From Prevotellaceae bacterium (GTDB lineage: Bacteria; Bacteroidota; Bacteroidia; Bacteroidales; UBA932): DNA of 64,000 bases. Positions 9,516 to 17,442 of this stretch are shown in pieces. The notes under the pieces were generated by a model. That model searched no databases and was not told the DNA's origin. It saw nothing but the letters and a program-made list of their open reading frames with translations. The number at the start of each line of letters is the position of its first letter. Within the stretch, counting starts at the first letter, position 1. The DNA lies in the NCBI GenBank assembly GCA_031258195.1, contig JAIRNF010000020.1:82610-146609 (forward strand), in the 5' to 3' direction. The position numbers were made by a program, and so were the translations under genes.

Positions 9516-9950
9516 ATGAAAGTAAGAATTGTAAATAAGTCGCAGTTCGAGTTGCCGCAGTATGCTACGGCGCAGGCAGCAGGTCTCGATCTTAAAGTTA
9601 ATACCGATGCGCCAATTACGCTAAAACCGCTTGAGCGCTGCTTTGTACCGACGGGGCTTTTTATAGAGTTACCCGATGGCTATGAAGCGCAAGTTCGTCC
9701 ACGTAGCGGGCTGGCTGCCAAAATGGGCATTACAGTTCTTAACTCTCCGGGAACCATTGATCCCGATTATCGTGGCGAGATAAAGGTTATTCTGGTAAAC
9801 CTTTCTAACGAAGAAGTTGTTCTCAATCCCGGCGAGCGTGTTGCGCAGCTTATTATTGCTAAATTCGAACGGATAGAGTGGGAGGGCGTAAGCGAGCTAT
9901 CGGAGAGCGATAGGGGAGCAGGTGGTTTTGGCTCTACTGGTACAAAATAG
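9516..9950 (+). CDS. dut: dUTP diphosphatase
   Basis: A 144-residue protein, the normal length for the homotrimeric dUTPase. All five family motifs are visible: AGLDLKV near the N-terminus, RPRSGLAAK with the conserved serine, [10 protein letters not shown] with the catalytic aspartate, RVAQLII, and the glycine-rich C-terminal [10 protein letters not shown] that closes over the nucleotide. It hydrolyses dUTP to dUMP, keeping uracil out of DNA and feeding thymidylate synthesis. It is the first gene after a clear promoter and precedes the TPR lipoprotein gene, an order that I recall as common in Bacteroidales. Confidence 0.97.
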   Translation: MKVRIVNKSQFELPQYATAQAAGLDLKVNTDAPITLKPLERCFVPTGLFIELPDGYEAQVRPRSGLAAKMGITVLNSPGTIDPDYRGEIKVILVNLSNEEVVLNPGERVAQLIIAKFERIEWEGVSELSESDRGAGGFGSTGTK

Positions 9951-10002
9951 TTGGCATTGATCAGCTATTAGTTATTTTAATTTTTACTTTTATCATTAAT
10001 TG

Positions 10003-11754
10003 ATGTCTGGCATGAACAGATTTATAGTTCTTTTTTCTTTTCTTCTAGTGCTTGCTATGGCAGCTTGTTCTACCGGACATCAGGTTCAATCATCTTTGTC
10101 GGCTTCTCCTAAAACGGCAGGCGAGTTTTTACTAGAGAAAGATTACTTGTTGGTTGAGGCTGTGAAACATCATGTATTTGGAGATGCTTCCTCGGCACTG
10201 GCTTTGATTAATCAGTCTATCAAGAGAGATTCGTTATGTGCAGCGTGCTACTATCTGCAATCCGATGTTTATGCCGGAGCAGGAATGTACCGACAGGCAC
10301 TCGAAGCCATAAATAATGTGCGGGCAATAGACTCTACAAACCAATGGTACACGGTTATGCAGGCTACCATTAACATGCGTATGGGTAACCTATCGCAGTC
10401 GATAGAGCAGTATGAAGAGGTTACGGATAAACAAGGCTATAACCCTAGCGTATATCTTAATCTTGCTAGCTTGTATGGCGCTAGCGGCGACTATACTCAG
10501 GCAATGGCAATGGTTGATACGCTTGAAAACTACGAAGGATATAACGAGCGAGTGTCGTTATTGCGCCAGCAGATTTACTATTCGATGGGTTATACAGACA
10601 GATCATTGGCAGAAGCTATTAAGCTTAACGACTATTCGCCCAATGTTCCTCAGTACATTACTTTAGTGGGCGATGCCTATGCCCGCGAAGGAGATATTAG
10701 AGAAGCTAAAACATATTACAATCAGGCGCTGACAATAGATTCGTTATATCCTCCGGCACAGATTGGGTTGCTAGATGTTTACCGTAAAACAGAAAGCTAC
10801 ACAGAGTTTTTTGATGAGCTGAAAAAGTTTTGCCTGAGCAAAAGGATAAATCTTGAAGAAAAAGGTCGCTATATGGCAATGGTGGCAAGCGATCCGACCT
10901 TAGGTAAAGTTGGTATTCCTTGGTTAAATAATATTTTCGAGGAGATGACTTCCGTCTATATTGCCGATTGGGATTTTACCGTTCTTTATATTTCTTACCT
11001 TGTACAAACCAACCAGATCGAGCATGCGCTTAAGATAATGGAAGGTTATATGGCACAATCAACCGATAAGGATAGCTATGGTGCTCAAGAAGTTTACCTT
11101 TCTTTACTTAATAGTGCGCAAAAATGGGCTTCGCTGGTTTTAAAGGCTGACGAGGTTTTGAATAAAAACAGTAAAGATGTGCAGTTTTATATGTATAAGA
11201 GCGTTGGACTTTGGCAGCAGAATAAGCTCGGTGAAGCCGTAAAAACCCTTAATGCGGCATTAAAGCATACATCCGATACGGCACAACGATATGATATATA
11301 CGCTCTGATGGGCGATCTTTATCATCTTAACGGAGATAAAAGGAAATCCTACTTAACCTATGAGAAGGCGCTTGAACTGAACCCTAGTGGTATAGCCGTA
11401 CTTAATAACTATGCCTACTATTTGAGCGAAGAAGGAGAACGTCTTGCCGATGCTTTAAGGATGGCTAAAAAAGTTATGGATATAGAGCCTAATAATCCTA
11501 CCTACCTTGATACCTATGGTTGGATTCTTTATAAAATGGAGCTATACAGCGAAGCGAAGAATGTTTTCCGTCAGGCAATGTTGTATGGCGGGCGTTCGGA
11601 GTCGGTGCTGCTCGATCATTATGGCGATGTACTGTTTGCTCTGGAAGAGTACGATACTGCGATACTTTACTATGAGTATGCGTTAGAAGCACCCGATTGC
11701 GAAAACCCCGAAGAGATAAAAGTTAAGATTGATAAAGCAAAAACGATAAAGTAG
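10003..11754 (+). CDS. TPR-repeat lipoprotein
   Basis: A protein of about 583 residues with a signal peptide and lipobox (LAMAACST). The body is a long array of tetratricopeptide repeats, seen as alternating patterns such as AALINQSIKRDSL..A.YY, ESVLLDHYGDVLFALEEYDTAILYY and GIAVLNNYAYYLSEEGERL. TPR arrays serve as protein-binding scaffolds; here presumably on the periplasmic face of the envelope. The stop is 1 base before the start of the EnvC-like gene, so both are in one operon with dut upstream. A start at 10012 (ATG) is equally possible; 10003 is chosen only as the first ATG. Confidence 0.85.
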   Translation: MSGMNRFIVLFSFLLVLAMAACSTGHQVQSSLSASPKTAGEFLLEKDYLLVEAVKHHVFGDASSALALINQSIKRDSLCAACYYLQSDVYAGAGMYRQALEAINNVRAIDSTNQWYTVMQATINMRMGNLSQSIEQYEEVTDKQGYNPSVYLNLASLYGASGDYTQAMAMVDTLENYEGYNERVSLLRQQIYYSMGYTDRSLAEAIKLNDYSPNVPQYITLVGDAYAREGDIREAKTYYNQALTIDSLYPPAQIGLLDVYRKTESYTEFFDELKKFCLSKRINLEEKGRYMAMVASDPTLGKVGIPWLNNIFEEMTSVYIADWDFTVLYISYLVQTNQIEHALKIMEGYMAQSTDKDSYGAQEVYLSLLNSAQKWASLVLKADEVLNKNSKDVQFYMYKSVGLWQQNKLGEAVKTLNAALKHTSDTAQRYDIYALMGDLYHLNGDKRKSYLTYEKALELNPSGIAVLNNYAYYLSEEGERLADALRMAKKVMDIEPNNPTYLDTYGWILYKMELYSEAKNVFRQAMLYGGRSESVLLDHYGDVLFALEEYDTAILYYEYALEAPDCENPEEIKVKIDKAKTIK

Positions 11755-11755
11755 A

Positions 11756-12985
11756 ATGTTATTACGTTACACATATAAATTTTTATTAGGCGGTATATTT
11801 TTGCTGCTTGTTTTTCCTGTTTTTTCTCAAACGCTAGATGCTCTGGAATGTAGAAAGAAAACGGCAGAGAAAGAAATTGCATATATCAACTCTTTGTTAG
11901 GAAAAACAGGAAGTAAAAAAGCCTCTAACCTCGAAGAACTTAATCTGCTTCAAGCAAAGATTAACCACAGACGGTATTTGGTAAGGGATGTAGAGGCTCA
12001 GATAGGTATAGTGAATGGAGAAATATCTCAAACCCGAAAGGATATTACTTCGCTTCAAACAGAGCTTAATAGCCTGAAAGATGCTTACGCCAGCCTAATT
12101 TCGGCAATATATACAAAGAGGAGAAACTCAACGTGGCTGATGTATGTATTTGCCAGCGACGATTTATCGCAAGCATATCGATGCCTGAAATATTTCAGAT
12201 CTTTTGCAGACCTTGCCGTATTTCAGGGAGAGCAGGTAAAGGCTAAAACCGTAGAGTTGGAAGAGAAGCGCAAAGAGTTGGAAGAAAAGCGTAAAGAGCT
12301 TGCCGTTGTTCAGAAAGAGAGGGAAGCGGAGGTAAAAGAGCTTGGTAAAGATGAGGCTAGGCTGAAAGAGCTTCAGAAAGAGCTAGAAAAGCAAGAAAAA
12401 GGCTTGAAGGAATCTTTGAAAAAACAACAGGCAAACATCCGAAGCTTAAATGCCGAAATCGCCCGTCTTGTTAACGCCGAAGTGCGTAAAGCCAGCGGTA
12501 ACACTAGTTCTTCAGGCGGGTATAGAGAGTTGCCGGCTGCCGAAAGAGAACTCTCAAATAAGTTCGAAGCTAATCGCGGAAAGCTGCCATGGCCTCTTAA
12601 GCGCGGTACCATTACACTAAAATTCGGTACCAATAAGCATCCTTTGTTTAAGTCGATAACATTTCCGCCTAATAATGGTATTGATATTTCTACCGAAGCG
12701 GCAAGCGATGTTGTGTCTGTTTTTGCCGGCGAAGTAGTTAGAGTCTTTCCGTTTCAAAGCTATGGAAACTGTGTAATGATAAGGCATGGAGAGTTTTTTA
12801 CGCTATACTGTAGGTTAAATGCTATTAAAGTAAAAGTAGGAGATAAAGTGAATACGGGAGATAGCGTTGGAACGCTGGATATTGCCGACAGCGGAAACTC
12901 CCTTCTTCATTTCGAGTTTTGGAAAAGTACGAAAGGCTCTACCGTCCCTCAGAATCCCGAGCTTTGGCTGGCACCCAGAAAGTAA
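11756..12985 (+). CDS. EnvC-like murein hydrolase activator (coiled coil plus M23/LytM domain)
   Basis: A 409-residue secreted protein: signal peptide (ending near VFSQ), a coiled coil from about 25 to 245 with Lys/Glu-rich heptads including ELEEKRKELEEKRKEL, then a C-terminal LytM fold (LPWPLKRGTITLKFG ... NNGIDIS ... HFEFW). The M23 zinc ligands are degenerate: the usual HxxxD is replaced by NNGIDI and the HxH by LLHFEFW. This suggests an amidase activator rather than an active peptidase, as in EnvC and NlpD. It probably acts in septal peptidoglycan splitting. It follows the TPR gene by 1 base and precedes ybeY by 4 bases. Confidence 0.87.
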   Translation: MLLRYTYKFLLGGIFLLLVFPVFSQTLDALECRKKTAEKEIAYINSLLGKTGSKKASNLEELNLLQAKINHRRYLVRDVEAQIGIVNGEISQTRKDITSLQTELNSLKDAYASLISAIYTKRRNSTWLMYVFASDDLSQAYRCLKYFRSFADLAVFQGEQVKAKTVELEEKRKELEEKRKELAVVQKEREAEVKELGKDEARLKELQKELEKQEKGLKESLKKQQANIRSLNAEIARLVNAEVRKASGNTSSSGGYRELPAAERELSNKFEANRGKLPWPLKRGTITLKFGTNKHPLFKSITFPPNNGIDISTEAASDVVSVFAGEVVRVFPFQSYGNCVMIRHGEFFTLYCRLNAIKVKVGDKVNTGDSVGTLDIADSGNSLLHFEFWKSTKGSTVPQNPELWLAPRK

Positions 12986-12989
12986 TACA

Positions 12990-13409
12990 ATGATACGTTT
13001 CAATACCGAAGCGGATTTTTCGTTTACGCTTAAAAATAAAATGCTACTTAAGCGGTGGCTTACAGCTGTAGCCGCCGAAGAACAAAAAAGGGTAGGAGAG
13101 TTGAGCTTTATTTTTTGTTCAGACGACTACCTTCTCGATATCAACCGCCGTTTCCTTAACCACGATTATTACACCGATGTTATAACTTTTGACTATTCCG
13201 AAGATGGTTGTATAGTCGGAGATATTTTTATAAGCATTGATACAGTGAGAGTTAATGCAGAAGAATATCGTCAAGGCTTTGAGAATGAACTATACCGGGT
13301 TATGGTACACGGAGTGCTCCATTTATGCGAATATAAAGACCATTCAGATACCGAAAAGCAGCTGATGAGAGCAAAGGAAGATTACTACTTGGCAAAGTTG
13401 AAGTTTTGA
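12990..13409 (+). CDS. ybeY: Endoribonuclease YbeY (rRNA maturation factor)
   Basis: The start at 12990 (MIRFNTE) gives 139 residues, the family length; the longer upstream frame overlaps the EnvC-like gene and is not needed. The zinc-binding motif is clear near the C-terminus as HGVLHLCEYKDH, giving three histidines. Upstream, VITFDYSE is the family's VLSFP-like strand. YbeY acts in 16S rRNA 3'-end maturation and ribosome quality control. It ends the dut-TPR-EnvC-ybeY run; a degenerate palindromic repeat and a hairpin follow. Confidence 0.93.
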   Translation: MIRFNTEADFSFTLKNKMLLKRWLTAVAAEEQKRVGELSFIFCSDDYLLDINRRFLNHDYYTDVITFDYSEDGCIVGDIFISIDTVRVNAEEYRQGFENELYRVMVHGVLHLCEYKDHSDTEKQLMRAKEDYYLAKLKF

Positions 13410-13450
13410 AATTATACGTTTCGTTTATAAATCTCATCTCAAATTTTATC

Positions 13451-13614
13451 CGTCATTTCGACCGCAGGGAGAAATCTCCTCATTAAGAGATGTTGCCATT
13501 ATATAATAACTGCTTTTACCTTATATCTGTTTTAGAAAGTTAGAATAAAAGTATGCTGATAATTCAGCATACTTTGTCTTTTCAAAAGATTTCTTACTAC
13601 GTTCGAAGTGATGA
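13451..13614. repeat. Degenerate palindromic repeat, copy B, with inner hairpin
   Basis: The left arm (CGTCATTTCGACCGCAGG from 13451) is well preserved. A decayed right arm is recognisable at 13587-13614 (AGATTTCTTACTACGTTCG). The arms no longer pair well and are 110 bases apart, with a separate perfect hairpin between them. Confidence 0.6.
13548..13575. terminator. Hairpin terminator between ybeY and mnmG
   Basis: A 12-bp perfect stem (AAAGTATGCTGA... at 13548-13559 with TCAGCATACTTT at 13564-13575) with a 4-base loop TAAT, followed by a T-rich stretch (GTCTTTTC). Confidence 0.65.
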
Positions 13615-13722
13615 GGCAATATATTGCAAGCATTCGTGCTTTTACGTTAGTTCTTTTCGTTTAACCTTAGTACAGCTAAACCTTCTTTATAACTACCTTT
13701 GCTGTAAGTTTATTTCAAATAG

Positions 13723-15594
13723 ATGATAACCAGCTACGATATAATTGTTGTCGGCGGAGGACATGCCGGCTGTGAAGCGGCAGCGGCTGCTGCAAATATG
13801 GGTTCTACCGTATTACTCGTTACGATGGATATGACAAAGTTTGCATCCATGTCGTGTAATCCCGCTATAGGTGGAATTGCAAAAGGACAAATCGTCCGCG
13901 AGATAGATGCGCTTGGTGGATATAGCGGCATTGTTACAGATAGAACAAGCATTCAGTTCCGAATGCTTAATCGTTCTAAAGGACCGGCTATGTGGAGTCC
14001 GCGTGCTCAGTGCGATCGTTTTGAATTTTGCATGGAGTGGCGGAAAATGTTAGAAGCAATTCCAAACCTTTACTTTTGGCAAGATAGCGTTACCAGCCTG
14101 ATTATTGAGGACGGAAAGGCGAGGGGTGTAGAAACAGGTATGGGGGCTAAGTTTTTTTCCGAAGCTGTGATTCTTACTTCTGGAACGTTTATGAACGGAA
14201 AGATTTTTGTAGGGCGGAATCAGCAGAGTGGGGGGCGTATGGGCGATATGGCTTCGTACGGAATAAGCGAACAGCTGGCTGCTTATAGCTTCGAGGTCGG
14301 ACGAATGAAAACCGGAACACCTGCCCGCTTTGATGGTCGAACAATAGATTTTAGTAAACTAACCATTCAGTATGGAGATGAAAATCCTTCGAAGTTTTCT
14401 TTTCTTCCCACCATTTCTCCGGTACAGAATCAAAAGCCATGTTATGTTGTTAACACATCAAAGAAAGTACACGCTATTTTAGAAACCGGATTTGATGATT
14501 CTCCGCTTTTTACGGGAACAATTAAAGGTATCGGTCCTAGATACTGTCCCAGCATTGAGGATAAGATTAAAACATTTGCGGGAAAAGAGAGCCATCAGCT
14601 GTTTTTAGAACCTGAGGGAAGAGATACTAACGAGTATTACTTAAGTGGATTTTCTTCGTCGCTTCCGTTAGAAGTGCAGCTGACTGCATTAAGAGAAATA
14701 GAAGGTTTTGAAAAATTAGAGATTTTTCGTCCAGGTTATGCTATAGAGTACGACTATTTTCCACCTACCCAACTTTACCATACACTCGAAACAAAGCCGA
14801 TAGAGAATTTGTATTTCGCCGGACAGGTTAACGGTACAACCGGATATGAGGAGGCTGGAGCACAAGGTTTAATGGCAGGGGTAAATGCCCATCTTAAGTT
14901 AAACCAAAAAGAGCCTTTTGTGCTAAGAAGAGATCAAGCATATATTGGCGTACTTATCGACGATTTGGTTACAAAGGGTGTTGACGAGCCTTACCGCATG
15001 TTCACAAGTCGTGCGGAATATCGTATTCTGCTTCGTCAGGATAATGCAGATATTCGCCTTACCGAGTTCTCCTATTATTTAGGTTTGGCTTCTCAAGAGC
15101 GGTACGATTTAATGAAAGTTAAGCAGCAAGAAGTAGAATCTCTTTTAGCGTTTATAGAGAAAACAAGTATTGCTCCTTCGGATGTCGATATCTATTTAGA
15201 AAGTATTGGCTCTGCCCCGCTTCGTCAGCAGCGTAAGCTTAAAGAGCTACTTCTTCGCCCCGAAATATCAATAGAGGCTATTGCGGAAATTTTTCCCCCT
15301 TTAAAGAGTTTTCTGTCAACCCTTACATCCCCGCGCGCTGAGCCAATAGAAGAAGCAAATATTTTGACAAACTACTCAGGATATATAGAGAGAGAGCGTG
15401 CGCAGGCGGATAAACTCTCTCGGCTAGAAAAAATAAAAATTCCAGACACGTTCAATTATTCCGGATTAAACATTACAATAGAAGCGCAGCAAAAACTTTC
15501 TAAAATATGCCCCAGAACAATAGGTCAGGCATCCAGAATACCCGGGGTGTCGCCGGCAGACATTTCTGTTCTTTTGATTTCTTTGGGGAGGTAG
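13723..15594 (+). CDS. mnmG: tRNA uridine-5-carboxymethylaminomethyl modification enzyme, FAD subunit
   Basis: A 623-residue protein of normal length. The N-terminus has the FAD-binding GGGHAGCEAAAAAANMG, followed by the family block CNPAIGGIAKGQIVREID. The second signature GQVNGTTGYEEAGAQGL lies near residue 365-380, and the C-terminal domain that binds MnmE and tRNA is complete (ending GVSPADISVLLISLGR). With MnmE it modifies the wobble uridine of several tRNAs. A TACCTTTG box at 13694-13701 is a plausible -7 element. Two parS-like palindromes follow the stop codon directly. Confidence 0.97.
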   Translation: MITSYDIIVVGGGHAGCEAAAAAANMGSTVLLVTMDMTKFASMSCNPAIGGIAKGQIVREIDALGGYSGIVTDRTSIQFRMLNRSKGPAMWSPRAQCDRFEFCMEWRKMLEAIPNLYFWQDSVTSLIIEDGKARGVETGMGAKFFSEAVILTSGTFMNGKIFVGRNQQSGGRMGDMASYGISEQLAAYSFEVGRMKTGTPARFDGRTIDFSKLTIQYGDENPSKFSFLPTISPVQNQKPCYVVNTSKKVHAILETGFDDSPLFTGTIKGIGPRYCPSIEDKIKTFAGKESHQLFLEPEGRDTNEYYLSGFSSSLPLEVQLTALREIEGFEKLEIFRPGYAIEYDYFPPTQLYHTLETKPIENLYFAGQVNGTTGYEEAGAQGLMAGVNAHLKLNQKEPFVLRRDQAYIGVLIDDLVTKGVDEPYRMFTSRAEYRILLRQDNADIRLTEFSYYLGLASQERYDLMKVKQQEVESLLAFIEKTSIAPSDVDIYLESIGSAPLRQQRKLKELLLRPEISIEAIAEIFPPLKSFLSTLTSPRAEPIEEANILTNYSGYIERERAQADKLSRLEKIKIPDTFNYSGLNITIEAQQKLSKICPRTIGQASRIPGVSPADISVLLISLGR

Positions 15595-15610
15595 TGTTCC
15601 ACGTGGAACG
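15595..15610. promoter_or_regulatory. parS-like ParB-binding palindrome, site 1
   Basis: The 14-base perfect palindrome GTTCCACGTGGAAC occupies 15596-15609, flanked by T and G. It differs from the widely conserved chromosomal parS (TGTTTCACGTGAAACA) only at the symmetrical T/C and A/G positions. It starts 2 bases after the mnmG stop codon, a region that is often close to parAB and the origin in bacteria. Confidence 0.7.
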
Positions 15611-15630
15611 TGAAGAAACATTCTGCGGTA

Positions 15631-15648
15631 TCGTTCCACGTGGAACGA
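15631..15648. promoter_or_regulatory. parS-like ParB-binding palindrome, site 2
   Basis: A second copy of GTTCCACGTGGAAC at 15633-15646, here extended to an 18-base perfect palindrome (TC...GA). The two sites are 37 bases apart centre to centre, about three and a half helical turns. The paired arrangement makes chance very unlikely and supports a protein-binding role. Confidence 0.72.
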
Positions 15649-15769
15649 TGGTTGTTTTTGTGTTAAAAGAATTTTGCAATACCCTGTTTTGATCTTAGAA
15701 AAATCATCAGAAGGTGTATAAGCGCGATTTTTGTATAAGTATAGGTGTTTTAAATATAATAATTTTGTT

Positions 15770-17422
15770 ATGGCTGGTATAGGCGCAAGCGAGTCCATGC
15801 GGCTCTCTGGTTATATTGCAGATGTAGAGTCTGGCATGTTTTTTCAAGGTAAAATCTCTATAAAGGGCGGGAAAATAGAAAAAATAGAGCGTTGCGAAGT
15901 AGAAAACCCTCAGTATATACTGCCGGGGCTGGTCGATTCGCATGTACACATAGAGAGTTCTATGCTAACGCCGTCGGAGTTTGCTCGGGTGGCGGTTCGG
16001 AATGGTGTGGTTGCCGTTGTTGCCGACCCTCACGAAATAGCCAATGTGATGGGGGTAGAAGGTGTTCGTTTTATGATGGACAACGCCGATCAAGCCAAGC
16101 TAAAATTTTATTGGGGAGTGCCATCTTGCGTTCCGGCAGCACCCTTTGATATTTCTGGGGCAATACTTGGAGCAAGCGAAGTTGGAGAACTGTTGTCCGA
16201 CCCGCGGGCAACACATCTTGGGGAGATGATGAACTTCCCTGGAGTGGTTAGTAACGATCCCGAGGTCTTGGCGAAAATAGAGAAAGCAAAGCAACTGGAT
16301 AAACCTGTAGATGGTCATGCTCCGGGACTTGCAGGAGAAGACCTGAAGAAGTATGTTGCCAGCGGAATCTCTACCGATCATGAGGCGATAGATATTTGCG
16401 AAGCGGAAGAGAAGCTTCATCTAGGAATGAAGATTCTGATCCGAGAGGGTAGTGCCGCCAAAAATTTCGAGAATCTATACCCCTTGGTTAATCAATATCC
16501 ATCGCAGGTAATGTTTTGTACCGATGACTGTCACCCCGACGATTTGCTAAAAGGCACTATCAACCTCTTGGTAAAACGGGGTGTGAAAAAGGGTCTGGAT
16601 TTTTTCAACCTTATAAAGGCTGCATCAATAAATCCGGTTAAGCATTATAATCTGGGTGTGGGACAACTAAGGGTGGGAGAGCCGGCGGATTTTATTGTAG
16701 TAGATAACCCCGATGATTTTAATATACGACAAACCTATATAAACGGAGAGCAGGTTTACTCGTCGGAAGAGGATATTGTTTTACCAACGGTAAAAGTAAA
16801 TCCGATAAATAATTTTAAGGCAAAACAAATAAATACGAAGAGTTTAGAAGTTGTTGCTAAAGGTGGAAAAAAGATCAGGGTAATGGAAGTAATAGATAAA
16901 GAAATCTACACGAAACTGCTTGAAGTTGAACTTACCGTTGCCGATGGAAAGGTTGTGCCGGATTTGGACAAGGATATTCTAAAAATCGTTGTGGTTAATA
17001 GGTACGAACCAACCCTTCCTGTTGTTGGTTTTGTAAAAGGAACAGGTATAACGTACGGTGCTATTTGCAGCAGCGTTGCTCACGATAGTCATAATATTAT
17101 AGCTATTGGTGCCGATGATAGCTCTTTAGTCGAAGTGATAAATGAAATCATAGAAGCTAAAGGTGGTATAGGCGTACATAACGGAAAAGCTACCGAGATT
17201 TTTCCATTGCCAATTGCTGGTATAATGTCCACCGAAATAGCAGAAGCCGCCGCCGCAGCCTACGAATATCTACAAGAGAAGGCTAAAAGGTTGGGAACAA
17301 CGCTTACCGCTCCGTTTATGATAATGGCTTTCTTGGCTCTAATTGTTATACCCGAGCTGAAAATAGCGGCAGGCGGTTTGTTTGATGTTACAAAATTTCA
17401 ACCTGTAGATTTATTTGTATAG
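15770..17422 (+). CDS. ade: Adenine deaminase
   Basis: The start at 15770 (MAGIGASES) gives 550 residues, close to the family's usual length; an upstream ATG at 15731 only adds a tail. The amidohydrolase metal site is visible as GLVDSHVHIESSMLTP, then ADPHEIANV, and a second histidine region DGHAPGLAG and TDHEAID. The C-terminal domain (SSVAHDSHNIIAIGADD) is that of AdeC-type adenine deaminases. It converts adenine to hypoxanthine in purine salvage. It sits between mnmG and uvrC, a slot where I recall an adenine phosphoribosyltransferase gene in related genomes. Confidence 0.93.
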   Translation: MAGIGASESMRLSGYIADVESGMFFQGKISIKGGKIEKIERCEVENPQYILPGLVDSHVHIESSMLTPSEFARVAVRNGVVAVVADPHEIANVMGVEGVRFMMDNADQAKLKFYWGVPSCVPAAPFDISGAILGASEVGELLSDPRATHLGEMMNFPGVVSNDPEVLAKIEKAKQLDKPVDGHAPGLAGEDLKKYVASGISTDHEAIDICEAEEKLHLGMKILIREGSAAKNFENLYPLVNQYPSQVMFCTDDCHPDDLLKGTINLLVKRGVKKGLDFFNLIKAASINPVKHYNLGVGQLRVGEPADFIVVDNPDDFNIRQTYINGEQVYSSEEDIVLPTVKVNPINNFKAKQINTKSLEVVAKGGKKIRVMEVIDKEIYTKLLEVELTVADGKVVPDLDKDILKIVVVNRYEPTLPVVGFVKGTGITYGAICSSVAHDSHNIIAIGADDSSLVEVINEIIEAKGGIGVHNGKATEIFPLPIAGIMSTEIAEAAAAAYEYLQEKAKRLGTTLTAPFMIMAFLALIVIPELKIAAGGLFDVTKFQPVDLFV

Positions 17423-17442
17423 TAGTTAGCTATATTTGCTAA

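Noticed and set aside
15730..15767. Promoter directly before ade (TTTG and TAATTTTG)
   Set aside because: Spacing is 26 bases instead of about 19, and the -7 box would end 2 bases before the start codon.
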